Positions 10,370-21,792 of a stretch of DNA of 31,564 bases are shown piece by piece. How positions within the stretch are numbered: position 1 is the stretch's first letter; each line of letters begins with the position of its first letter. The position numbers and the translations under genes are program-made. Source of the stretch: Protostelium mycophagum (Eukaryota; Evosea; Variosea; Protosteliida; Protosteliaceae); contig MZNV01002469.1 in NCBI GenBank assembly GCA_002081555.1, forward strand, positions 1-31,564. Reading direction: 5' to 3'. The notes beneath the pieces were generated by a model that saw only the letters and a program-made list of their open reading frames with translations, searched no databases and was not told the DNA's origin.

Positions 10370-12507
10370 CTGATTGTGGTGCACTTATCACAGCACTCGT
10401 ACCAGGGCCCATCACAGCATTCGTCTGAGAACTCATCACAGTGTTACTTTTTGCAGAACTGGATGTGATAGGACTCACACTGAGAATCTGAACAAGTAAG
10501 GTGAGTGTCAAGAGTGATCAATTACATTGTAAGGTTTCAAAGCAACATCTTCAATCGCCATCCTCTTCATAACTTCTACCGTTCTCTTGGCGTCTCCCTC
10601 GTTAATGCTGTCTGTTGGTGGTGGCCCAACCATCAGATCTATAATCATGCTGATCAAGTTAAAACTGCGTGATGATGTGTCGATCCTCCTCACCTGCCTG
10701 ATTGGACATTGAGCACTGACAGCCTGCTTCTCGTGATATTGGCAACATTTGCAAGGAGGGATAAAAATCGGTCGACATCAAAGGTGATCGACACATTACT
10801 CGTCCCTTGTTCGTCACGTGCTTGACACCTGTCATGCGTCAATACTATTCACCTGTTTTTTATGTCACCTTGCTCCACAAAGTGTATAATACTGCCAAGA
10901 CACTGGACATGCAAAATTATTTTCTGCCATATTGCATTGTTCAAATAATGATGCAGGTCCCATCATCGATTCGTCAGTGAAGTTATTGTGGCTCAAATCT
11001 ATCGCTTTCAGATCTCTGAGGGATGACAGAGAAGGTACAGATCCATTCAGGCTGTTGTGGCTGACATCAAGCATCTGTCACTGTCAAATTCTGTTATTGA
11101 CACTTTGGACTCACAGTTAATTTCAATAAAGAGGATAACGAAAATACAGGGCCGAAGAAGTGGTTTCTGCTCATGTCTATCACTTTAAGTTGGAGATTTT
11201 GTGACAGGTCCAGAAGAGGTCCTTGTAATTGGTTGTCCGATAATTTCAACTGGGCATGTCAGCATTTTTTACTTGTATCTCATTCCTACATATTGTAGTG
11301 AAGTGAGGTTGTGAAGATGTGGTAGTGATCCTGAGAGAAAATTGTGGCTGAGATCAATCTTCAACGAGTCATTCATCGAAGTGAAAAAATGATGAAGTCA
11401 CATCGATTAAACTGGTGCAAAGTCCAATGTCGGGGGGTATCGGGCCTTCTAATTGCGCAGAGCTCGATCGAAAAGTTTGCAGTTGTTGTAGATTTGACAT
11501 GGATTTGGGTAGAGATGTCAACTGTGTCATGGAAAAATCGGCATACTCCAGCGAAACAGCTTCGTTGAGGGATTCTGGTATTGGACCTGTATCGTTGTAG
11601 ACTATCAAATGAAAGTGATGACATCACCTCTAACTTGGGTAAAGCTCCAATCTAAATGTACCAATTTTGTCATGTTGTAAAAATCGAACGGAGTGCCTGA
11701 GACCCTCGAGCAGAAATAAATCATACAATAATGAATCAATTTTCGAATTAAATTACCTCGTGTTTCGGATGCTAAAGGACATCAAGTCAAAAGCGCCGGT
11801 AACATTGGGCATATCTCCACGCAAGAAAGCGTTATTATCTGCAGAGAAGTTTGTCAAGGCTTTCCATTCGCTCAAGCGGGGCGACAAAGCGCCGTCCATC
11901 TTATTATTACTGATGAAAAACACTCTCATCGGCAGACTCCCAAAACTGTCTGGCACCTTTATATGTCAGAGTGAAATGATCCAACAGATGGTAGCAGCCA
12001 AGATATTCGGTAGAATCTACTGACCCCACTGATCAACACGTTACTGCTCACACTGAAGCTATGAAGCTTGGGCATGCCTTGTGCCATGGCATTGGAGAGC
12101 GATCCCATGATGACGTTATTGCTCATGTCCAGTACCGTGAGATTTGGAAAATTCCAAGCTGTAGGAGAATAAGGCATGAATCCCATAAGGTTAAGATCGG
12201 AAAAGTTCAACTCAGACACGCTTCCTGCAAAAAATGATTATGAAAAACCTCACAAAAGGACCCCCACCATTGATACAACGAACCCTGTCATACAAGCAAT
12301 AGTCTGGTTTCGAAAAGTCCCATCGTGGATTGACCCTCCAATTTGGTCCTGCCTGGGTTAGTGGGAATTTCAAATTTCAAATAGAAGAAGAGATCGCATC
12401 TCACCACCGAGGATGAAATATATCTCTCGCAGAGAATCGTATTCTTGCTGTGAGCCAGAGACCACACAACAAAGGCTCAGAAGGCACAGACACGCGATGT
12501 GCCGCAT
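10245..12507 (-). CDS. Secreted plant-like LRR protein with hydrophobic (GPI-type) C-terminus
   Basis: Multi-exon minus-strand gene. The start at 12507 opens a signal peptide (MRHIACLCLLSLCCVVSGS). A plant-type LRR N-cap follows (NWRVNPRWDFSKPDYC, then CINGSVSELNFSDLNLMG). About eleven repeats follow, of the LxxLxxLDLSxNxLxGxxP type (LTVLDMSNNVIMGSL, IDLSHNFLSGSLP, LDVSHNSLNGSVPSL). First exons are 12507-12405, 12348-12268 and 12224 onward. After the LRRs comes a linker (ITFDVDRFLSLLANVANIT), a Ser/Thr-rich stretch and a terminal GLILGLLLLICLHTQN, which looks like a GPI-attachment signal or tail anchor. No kinase domain follows. A 29-nt intron (10664-10692 region) is needed to keep frame near SGSFNLIS. 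It is likely a cell-surface recognition or adhesion protein; its ligand is unknown. Confidence 0.75.
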
Positions 12508-12798
12508 GATGATTGGGTGAGAATAAATTGTTTAAGACTTCTGCAGTCTTGACGTCGCTCCATATCTTCTCTGGAGCCGGTCCGAGGAACAGACACCAAA
12601 TATAAGAACCAGAAGGTCGTTCCGGTTCCTGTATCAGAAAATATTTGGTTGTATTCAGATCCATCTACAACTGGTCAAATATAAGATAGGAAAATATAAA
12701 AGTACACCAACATCAGAAAAGTGACCCAATTCATTTTTGTGCGTGTAGAAGCAAATTTAAGCATAGCGTACTGCACGATTGTGTTCTGGTCTTGGTAT

Positions 12799-15025
12799 TT
12801 ATTCAAACCTGGCTACATCTCTCCCAAAGATGAAAGATTTCGTCCAGTAAAGTGGGATCATGATCATATTCTTGAAAGATAACAATTTAGTCACGTAAGC
12901 TGACAAATGTTTATCTTCACCACAATGAGATATAACAAACCTGCATTCCACATGATCCAAGACAGGAACCCGCTGTTTTTGATGAGTGGTGTGTCGACTA
13001 ATGCTCTCTGCCCTCCCACATCTCTTTTGTCAAGGAAAAAGGTACACTTTGACTGTTGTTAACATTTCTGCTTTTCAATAAAAGCTGAATAGCAAATATG
13101 AGATGTTTAAGGATACAAGCTAGCATGCCCATATTTACATAATGGAATGTTTTGAGAGGCTGCCCTTTGCCCTTACTGTTCAGTACTTTGGACAAATATT
13201 TACCCTCTATCCGTGTCAATTGGAATCTCAAATAATTACAAATACTATAATTCTTTTAATTCACTTTGGAAATTCATAAAAAAGAAATCACATCTTCAAA
13301 AGACTCACGTTGCTGAGCAACCTGTGCAGTTGGAGGTAGGGGGTTCTCTCTGAAAGCTGCACAATCTCCCGCAGCCCACACGTTTTCCGTCAATTGTAGA
13401 TGGTCGTTCACCAATAGCCTCCCGCTCTTGTCCCTGTCAAAATCTGACATGTCTTTGACAAGTTGCGTGGGTCCGACTCCAGTGGACCAAATTACGATAC
13501 TGTAGGGAAGCTTGGACCCGTCTGACAGCTCCATCTCTTCTTCTGTGACACGTTTCACGGCGATCCCCGTGCGGACGTCGATTTGGCGGGTCTGGAAACT
13601 CTTTAGAACTTGTGGCGCAAAAATGATCATAAAAATCACAGAATAATACCTTGAAAGTTTTGAGGGTGTAGTCAGATAGAGAGGCGTCGAATGTGCTCAG
13701 AAGCTTTTTCCCCGCTTCTAACAATGTGACCGTGACAAGGTGCTCCAATTGTGGATACATCTTGTGCACGTCTTGTCGAAGGAAGTCTGGAAATCTCAAC
13801 GAGTTGACATCTCAACAGATTGTAAATACCGTATAACTCTGCTGCGAATTCGACAGAAGTGGGACCACCACCCACCACAACAAATCTCAGCAATTTTTTC
13901 CTGTCTTCTTCTTTTGTTGCGGGGCTGGCAGCTCTCTCAAAACTTTCCAATATGTGATTACGTATCGATCGTGCGTCTGACACCTGCCATGACCTTCAAT
14001 TTTTACATTTTCAGGCTGTCACAATGAATGTTGTGTATCTGCAGCAGAGAAGCATCACTTTCTAGATGATGATCATGCAATCATGCGTGGTGTCATTTCG
14101 ATGATGCCCATATAAAGAATGAATCACCTGCTTCAAGAAATGGCAATATTTCTCAACACCCTCTATATTAAATGTGTTGGGCATGGCACCGACTGCAATC
14201 ACCAACTCATCATAAGGCAAGTCTAAATGTTGCTCTCCGTGGGTCGATTTGTATTCGCTGCTCACTGATATCTTCTGTTCTTTTGTGTCGACGCTCCATT
14301 ATTCAGAATAGATACCATTCTTGATAACGAGAAACTCGCGGTAATAACCGTGAAGAATGACGAAGCTTTGACGTTGAAGAAAGTGATATTTAGTATACTC
14401 TTGTACATTGAAAAACAAGAATATTTTTGTACGGGAAGCATAATATAGCATGTCCTCATGACAATAGAACGTGATCCTCACCTAGTGCATGAGCCTTGTA
14501 TGTACTGAACATCTTTCACGTTGCGGATAGGTTCTATTACTCCTCTGAATTCAAGTGTTCCTACCGTCTGTAGTTCTTCAGCTTTTTCGGAAAGTGTACT
14601 TGTTGAAGAATGTGCCTGTGAGGAAGAGTGTACTTACAGTGCTGGTCAGAAGTGGTGTGAAGAGAAAGTGATTTCTAGGACTCACAACAGTGATGTCGTA
14701 TCTGTCAGTATTTCAGATCCCTGTTACGGACATTGAAGATCAATCCTACTTGAGGACAATCTTGATTTGAGGGCAGTGAATATGATCTAAATCTAATTTA
14801 CGTCTAATCACCCATGGAACGTAAGAGGGAATGTAGGTCAGAAACAAATATAGAAACTCACAAGGATCGATCAACGTCTTGGATCAGTCGAAAGCCAGCC
14901 CATCCAGTCCCGAGTACCACCAGTTTCTTCTTCTGAGCGATGCTTGAAAGTGATCTGAATAAGGAGATGCTCTGCTGATAGGATGCCTTTAGAGGTGTGA
15001 TTTTGAGGGCCCTGTGCATGTTCAT
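12799..15025 (-). CDS. Mitochondrial type II NADH:ubiquinone oxidoreductase (NDH-2)
   Basis: The N-terminus ([18 protein letters not shown], then [11 protein letters not shown]) is a mitochondrial presequence. FAD fold: [12 protein letters not shown] and [22 protein letters not shown] fold: [17 protein letters not shown]. Further family signatures are [39 protein letters not shown] and the C-terminal FGRDVARFE, which is the membrane-binding end. It oxidises NADH and reduces quinone without pumping protons. No EF-hand insertion is seen. Exons: 15025-14862, 14701-14638, 14567-14482, one ending at 14128, 13983-13830, 13786-13650, 13600-13309, 13206-13117, 13021-12941 and 12899-12799. The start of the exon ending at 14128, and possibly a small exon of 15-25 residues within 14270-14480, is unresolved. 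The 97-bp gap to the next start implies a shared promoter. Confidence 0.93.
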
Positions 15026-15122
15026 CGTTGAGGAGAGCAAATTTTCAATTTTTTCATTCAATGTTTCCCGACCACATTTTCCGTGCCCAACATACACACG
15101 GACGCCATAAAGACAGCAAAAA
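15026..15122. promoter_or_regulatory. 97-bp divergent promoter between NDH-2 and LisH-DYRK kinase
   Basis: The start codons at 15025 (-) and 15123 (+) are only 97 bp apart, so both 5' UTRs and both core promoters must fit here or overlap the genes. No TATA box or recurrent 8-mer was seen. Confidence 0.5.
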
Positions 15123-18100
15123 ATGAGCCGGCACCTCAATGTGCAGCTGTTGATGACCGATGAGACGATTCTGAATCTAATTCATGAGTTCTTAGAATCG
15201 AGGAATCTCTTACAGACTGCCAAATTACTCGAAACAGAGACACTTGGTAGGATAATGTCTTTCATCTCTGGATCATTTTTCCGTTCTGATCGATCATGTA
15301 GGACCAGAAGATGATTTAGCAGAGACGAGACCGAAAGTAGAGCCAAGAATGACTGAACTCGAAGGTATGAACCGAACATAGGAGGGATCTTTAATCGATT
15401 CAGAATTATTACTGCAGGCGAAGGTCAGCTCACCAACATTGAGAAAAACAAAAGTTGTTGTCGTACCAGAAGTGAACTCCCCAGAGGTAAGAAGATCTAT
15501 TGTAATACTGAAGTGATGATCATTACCAGTTTAATGCTCTAAAGAATTCATATGAGGACTCGAGACACGCTCACTCTCTCATGAGTACAGTGACAGATCC
15601 ATTTTCACAGAATGAAATCGAAGAAGAGGTGATCAAAAGTCTCCATTTCCATTCTCAAAATGAACAGGATCGAAAGAGGAGTCATTCGAGAGGATCAGAG
15701 GATGTTGCTGGAGACACGCACAATGCAGAGGAGGTCCATAAAGTTGGTTTCTCTGATGAAGATGATGGGGAATCAGATCACTCAAAAAGAAGCACCCGTT
15801 TCGGTTGGTCATCAGATTTTTTATATTTTTTTGCCCACAGCAAGACCTCAACGAAAACTGTGCTGCAAATAAGATATTGCGGCTCTGCCGACATGCCAGC
15901 CACAATTCAAAATGTGAAGCGCCTTACATTGCATTGTATTTAAATCAACTATATATTTGTTTTAGTAATTATATATCACCTTTGTACTCGAAATTGTGGT
16001 GGAATCATGACGCATGGATGACCATCACATGGCGCACTCGATCTCATCATAGTGTTCGACCTGCGTGTTCATGTATATGTTGATTATGATGCAGCAACAC
16101 CGCCACCATCTGTAGAAAGAAGGAACAAGCAATTAAGAGCCTCCATCTCAACCGACTCACTACACCGTGAGTAACTATTTTTATTTAATTTCTATCTACA
16201 ACGCGACAAGAATTCTAATCGATATAGACATCGACGCCAGCAGAATTAAGAGCCCTGTAGCCATGAGGCATACACACACTAGATCCAAATCTGAGCCTTT
16301 CTACTTCGAAGAGGTGATCCTTTATTCCAATCTTTGTTTTAGTAACATTATAATATAATTAATATTATAATATAATCAATAATATCATTCTATGATTAAG
16401 AGCCCTCAGAAGCGCAAGAAAAAACCAGTGAGTGAATTCAATTTCACAAACCCGTATGGTCTTCGTATCGACCCGGCGAACGACTTTAGAAAGATGGATG
16501 ATACGGATCATCCTGATGTCGTCACTAGACACAGGTATCTATCATTAAACTGTCAATCTACAATCGTATGTACAACCAACATATATTTTATTTGTATCGT
16601 TTTGTGATGTAATTTCATGATCGCACTGATTCTAAAAAAGAAGCACAAAGTCCCATTCACCAGCTAGAACGGCACTGTCTTTCTCAGAAATAGCAGAAGA
16701 GAAGATACTGGACCCAATAGACGAGATACAAGAGAGCTACAATCAATCAGAACATATCCTCACCTCGCCACATCTCAGAAATTTGGCGCGAAGCACTTCC
16801 GCAAAGTGGGATTTTTCATCATTCAAAATACTATACCTTGTTAATTTCATTTTTAATAGAATAGTATTTTTCATAATTATAATTGTTGTAGTTCTACAAT
16901 GAGGGGGAGAAGTTCTTCAGTGAGCAGTGCAAGATCAATCAAATCAAAAGTTAGTTTTGTCTCAGATTCAGAAGGTATTTAGTCCACACATTTTTAAAAA
17001 AATCACCATTACATAATATCTTGTCCATAATTGAAGCATTCTACGACTTTACAGAAATAAAATACGATTAGGGGATAAAGAACTGACCTCAGATGGTGAA
17101 GAGGCCGAAGACGAGCAACTTGACTGGTCTGATGATGAGGTGAATGATTTATTTTTTTTGCTTCGAAAATATCACGGCGGAGTCATGTCATGTCGACTTC
17201 GCAATAAGTCTGATACAAAGAGATGCATCAAAGTTTGTTTTTGATTTGCGACTCGCCCTGCAGAGTCTTTCGAGCCTTTTTGTTTCAGTGATTTTGTGGT
17301 ACAATTGATTCTGTTTTCTGCAAAACTCATTTCGAAGAGAATTTAATTGACAATAAAAATTAAATATTTATAAGGTGGGGTATATCAAAGTTCACATGGA
17401 CGATTTCGAAGTGGAAAAGGCCATGTTAGAAATGGTAATCATTTTTAATTCTTTCATGAAATTCATTTTAAATAGGAAGATATAGATTCACAGAAAGATA
17501 CATTATCGGTATGTACCTCAAACTTTGCAAACCTCATCTTGATTGATGAGAATGACAGAAATCATCGGATTCAATTGTAGAGAGAGAACTATCAGGTAGA
17601 TATACCTCATTTATTTCTCATCATCCTCTTTTGATATATAAAAATCACTTGGTATGAAATCAAAAAGCACAAAGAGTTGAGATATAGTAGATGAGAAGAG
17701 TCAAGTTACAGACTCTGAAAACACAATCGATTCTATTTCTGAGGACGAAGAGGTGGGATTGTTCGCGCGATAAATGAAATATTTTATTGAAATGAAAGAG
17801 GAGTCAGACAAGAGCATTGTAGAAGAGGATAACAATAATCATAACGAGAATACTGAAGAGTCTCAAAGTGCTCTTGGAGCTATCTTTAGATTCTTGTCAA
17901 AAGGTGATATTCCAATGAAATTTGACCAAAATATGAAAAATCTTGTTGAATTATGATGAATATAATTACAGCTGGGATTAGCACAATAAAAGAGGTGGAA
18001 CCAAGTAAAGAGAGCGATGTAGATGCAGGTGCAGATGTAAATGCAGATGTAAATGCAGATGTAGATCCTGACGAATCAACAATCATTGATGGTTTCGACA

Positions 18101-19641
18101 CACTATCTCTTCCAGTAAGTTTTCAATATTTTCATCATGATACGACCATGCTCATTCTATTGTGAACTTTTCATCACAATGTGATTGTTCTCATTCCGAT
18201 ACGACATTCTCATTCGAATACGACTCACAAGAGAAGGTGGTCAGAATGAGGCACACCACGGGTCTTGAAGAGGCGAAAGATTTTCCGATCATACCGGACA
18301 CGATAATAGCTGGTAGATATAGAATAATGGATATCCTTGGTTCTGCCGCCTTCTCCACTGCAGTCAGATGTGAGGACCTGGCCACAGAGAAACAGGTGAC
18401 CCTCATTTAAAGTTTGTTTATCCAGTGGGATTTTGTGTCTGCACAATCACCAAAAAGATGTACGCCAATCAAAAACACCCGCAAAAGCGAAGGAAAGCAC
18501 GTTTTACTCAACAATGACAGATCTGTGTGAAGATCATAAAAAACAACAAGGAGTTCTTCGATCAATCTTTAGATGAGATAAAGTTACTCCAATACATCAA
18601 CACGAACGGTAACGCTGACGCTCACCACGTACTCCAAATGCACGGTAATTTTATACCATCTTTCCGTGAATTTTCACCGATTTTATTGACGTATGATGTT
18701 TTACTGAGTTTTGTAGATTACTTCTACCACAGAGAACATTTATTCATCGTGACAGAACTATTAGATCGTAATCTGTACGAACTCTACAAATTCAATTTCG
18801 AAAACGGCGAGGAGAATTGGTTTACAATGGAACGTCTTAAAAAAATAAGTCTGCAGTTGCTAGAAGCACTGAGATACATACATTCCTTAGGCATCATACA
18901 TTGTGATCTTAAGCCTGAAAATGTGAGTGAAATCTCGTCGAAATCTCAGAAAAGTCCGAGAAAATTCTGATACGTTGTAGATATTGATTCAAGACTACGA
19001 AGAGTGAGTAATAATCATTATCTTTATCTCTAAAAAAAGCAGAGTCCGGGTGAAAATCATTGACTTCGGGTCGAGTTGCTTCACGACAGATCATATGAGC
19101 AGCTACGTACAGTCTCGAAGTTATAGAGCGCCAGAGGTTCTCCTCGGGCTTCCTTACGGTCAAAAGATAGATCTGTGGTCACTCGGTTGCATCTTGGCCG
19201 AGCTCAAAACTGGAAAGGTGCCAAATTATTTTTTGGAACTATTTATCTCTACGTTTATCTAATTCTATAGGTCCTCTTTCAGAATGAATCCATCGTGACA
19301 CTGTTAGGTATGTTTTTTGGCATATATTCTTCGCCTCATGAAAACCTGCCCTCATGATGCAGCTCACCAACTCAGCCCGCATGTCTGGGATCCTCGGGGA
19401 GGTCAGCCCAGAGATGTTATCTAAAGCCAAATATCGCAGCCGGTACTACTTGAAAGATGGCACGCTGTTTGAGGAGAATCAGAGAGGCATGTGGGCTATC
19501 CAGCCGAAGCGAACAACGTTGCAAGCGAGATTACAGACAGAAGACACCCAATTTGTAGACTTTATAGGTTCACTTTTAAGATACGATGCGGACACGAGGC
19601 CGACGGCAGAAGAAGCGATGAGACACGGGTGGCTCATGTAA
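15123..19641 (+). CDS. LisH-domain DYRK-family protein kinase (plant-type)
   Basis: The protein starts with a LisH motif (ILNLIHEFLESRNLLQTAKL, residues about 14-35), which mediates dimerisation. A long Ser/acidic-rich disordered region follows, spread over many small exons (about 15300-18110). The kinase domain (about 18240-19641) has a GSAAFS glycine loop, CVKIIKNN with the catalytic Lys, DQSLDEIKLL, IIHCDLKPENILI, VKIIDFGSSCF, YVQSRSYRAPEV and DLWSLGCILAEL. HCDLKPEN and YxQSRxYRxPE define DYRKs; the GSAAFS loop and TGLEEAKDF lead-in match the plant DYRKP-type group. The first Tyr of the activation YxY is Ser, as I recall for plant members. Two acceptors in the kinase part are TTTTGTAG (18716) and GTTGTAG (18980). 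The last exon begins at CCCGCATG, inside LLARMSGILG. Exon joints between 15240 and 15480 are uncertain by one phase. Confidence 0.9.
18026..18068. repeat. 12-bp coding microrepeat (ADVN units)
   Basis: About three tandem copies of GCAGATGTAAAT in the disordered linker of the DYRK gene give repeated Ala-Asp-Val-Asn units. In frame; probable slippage origin. Confidence 0.7.
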
Positions 19642-19892
19642 ATAAAGATGTATTGTCCAATTTGATCCATTTTGGGCGGTTAATTAATATGAAATTCACA
19701 GTATGCTACCAGAGTGTCAGTGCTAAAGATCCGCCCATTGCACGTTCGTCTCGATCATTCTGGACTTCTTGAGGTTGCCGTTGCTTCAGAAAGACTTCCG
19801 CAAACAACGACTTCCCCGCCTTCGGTGTTTTCTGGACGATCTACAAATCGTGAAAATACGCGAGAAAGAGTGCTCAGTTTTTTTCACAAACC

Positions 19893-21171
19893 ATGTCGGA
19901 CGCTCTCGGTTGGGCTTGCACAGCCACTGCTATCATTTGTTTTGGATGCTACGCCGTCCCTGCCAAGTTTGTGCCTACGGGAGATGGTTGGGTCTTCCAA
20001 TGGGTGAGGATAAGATATTACTTCCTCTAAAGTACGATGTCCTGTGAATAATATTGACTCTATTTGAAGGTTGAATGTGCAGGAATCCTCATCATCGGTA
20101 TTATTGCAGAATTCATCGCAGGCAGCGGGTCTGGCGAGAATTACTTAGAACCCCTTGGCCTCTTAGGAGGAATGTTCTGGTGCTTGGGCAACACTACTGT
20201 CGTACCTGTGGTCGATACTATCGGTCTCGGAATGGGAATGCTCATCTGGGGAGGTCAATATTCCATTTTTCTCTCAAGAGAATGCCTGACGTATTTTATA
20301 GGTACTAGTTTGATCGTTGGTTGGGCTACTTCGTACTTTGGCCTTGCGGGTCTGTCCAAGGCAGAATTCACCGATGATCGCAGAAGAATCTTCAACATTG
20401 TCGGTGTCGTTATCGCTCTATGCTCTATCGTATTTTTCCTGCCGATCAAACCCACCATCACAAAGAAGACCGACGATGAATCCAACGAGAAGACAGCCCT
20501 TGTCAACTATCATGACGACACCTCTCCTTTCGCAGGCTCACCTGTTGAGGTAGAACAAAAGTCTGGCGCCACAAAGAAGATCATTGGAGTGCTCCTCTCA
20601 GTTGCAGCAGGTACTTTCATTGACAATGAAATAATGTCTCATCTTGATGACAAACGACAGGATTTATGTATGGAATTAACCTTACACCCATCACCTATCT
20701 CCAAGAGCACACCAAGCGCCCTGGTTACTCTCCTCATCCTCTTGCCTTCACTCTGTCTCACTTTGCTGGCATTTTCTTCACTTCTACCGCCATTCTGATT
20801 GTATATATCATCTACAAAATGATTAAGAAACAGAGACCAGAATTCTACCCACAATCTGTTCTCCCTGCTCTTGTCGCTGGTCTCGGCTGGGGAACCGCTC
20901 AGGCTGCATGGTTCGTCGGTACGTCATCCTCTTTGTTTTCATCATCACTTGACCATATTTTATTTCTGTATGCTAAAGAGGTACAGCTAACAGCTTGCTA
21001 TCCCCTGTGATCACCTTCCCTGTGATCTCCACAACACCCGGAATCATCTCCGCTGTATGGGGAGTGTTGGTGTTCAAAGAGATCCAAGGACAGAGAAACT
21101 ACTTCTTCCTTGGTGCTGCTTTCTTGCTCACTTTTGCTGGAATCTCATTCATTGCCGTATCCAAGACTTAA
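19893..21171 (+). CDS. TMEM144-like multi-pass membrane protein
   Basis: Exons 19893-20003, 20070-20610, 20661-20918 and 20981-21171 join in phase to give 366 residues, close to human TMEM144. About ten hydrophobic helices. Family hallmarks: a start of type ALGWACTATAIICFG then AVPAKFVPTGDG, GGMFWCLGNTTVVPVVDTI, GLGMGMLIWG, a hydrophilic central loop (KTDDESNEKTALVNYHDD), GFMYGINLTPITYL, ALVAGLGWGTAQAAWF, and TTPGIISAVWGVLVFKEI. TMEM144 belongs to the drug/metabolite-transporter-like superfamily; Dictyostelium has homologues. Its substrate is not established. An AATAAA overlaps the stop codon region (TTAAATAAAC). Confidence 0.93.
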
Positions 21172-21792
21172 ATAAACCTTATGGACTATCAACATCTCTT
21201 TTCTTTCATTAATAAATGAATCAAGCCTACAGGGGTTTCCAAAAGTGTACACTTGAAGATATTATTCAGCGTTTGTAGGTTGATCAGAAGATCGTTTGAT
21301 TTTTATAAAAAACACATTTTTTTAGGTTGGGAAATCTCTCTCGTTTATCAGTTGTAGACAGACGGCTGCATTGAGACCTCTATGATGGAAATTCACCAGA
21401 GAGGTTATTGTATTTCAAATTTGGAGCCTGGGAAATCGTTTGTTTCCTGAGCCAAGTTTTTGAATCCAAATATCCGCCCATTTCAAGCAGATTCTCTTTC
21501 CCAAAGAAGGTGCCCTTCTGTACTGCGTGGCATCACCGGTTGGTCTTCGGGAATGCCTCCTCATAAATTATTGGATAATAAAGAGCCGGCTCTTGGGGCA
21601 TCTGGGGCTTTGGTTCCGAACGCAATAAGAGGGGGAAGCAATCCATCAAATGTCCAGATGTCACTTGTCGATCCACGCGTCAACTGATTTTTCAGCGCGG
21701 GAGAGCACTTCCGCGCTCTTGTCTTTTCAGGAAATTCAGAACTACCAGGAACCAAAACACCAGATTGCCAGAACAACCACACTTGATAAAGC
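21172..21792. other. Intergenic upstream of the receptor kinase
   Basis: No gene recognised. Contains GTTGTAGAC at 21351-21359 and a perfect GC-rich hairpin at 21694-21717, about 75 bp before the receptor start codon. A frame at 21460-21687 has an atypical composition and no start context, so it is not called. Confidence 0.5.
21694..21717. repeat. GC-rich hairpin upstream of receptor kinase
   Basis: AGCGCGG (21694-21700) and CCGCGCT (21711-21717) are perfect complements with a 10-base loop. It is an island of G+C in otherwise mixed sequence, 76 bp before the ATG, so it could lie in the 5' UTR or core promoter. Confidence 0.6.

Noticed and set aside
12401-12664. Minus-strand open frame beginning MDLNTTKYF as a separate gene
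   Set aside because: It overlaps, in another frame, the signal peptide and first exon of the LRR gene, which has clear homology and in-phase introns. It probably includes 5' UTR.
13437-13799. 120-residue minus-strand frame in NDH-2
   Set aside because: Only its first part is NDH-2 sequence; the rest is read-through of an intron and then the wrong frame.
16339-16383. AT-rich direct repeat (ATTATAATATAAT twice) as a replication origin or mobile-element end
   Set aside because: It lies in a short intron of the DYRK gene and is simple AT sequence with no supporting features.
21460-21687. Frame upstream of the receptor as a gene
   Set aside because: No start context, no domain, no plausible introns; composition resembles the surrounding spacer.
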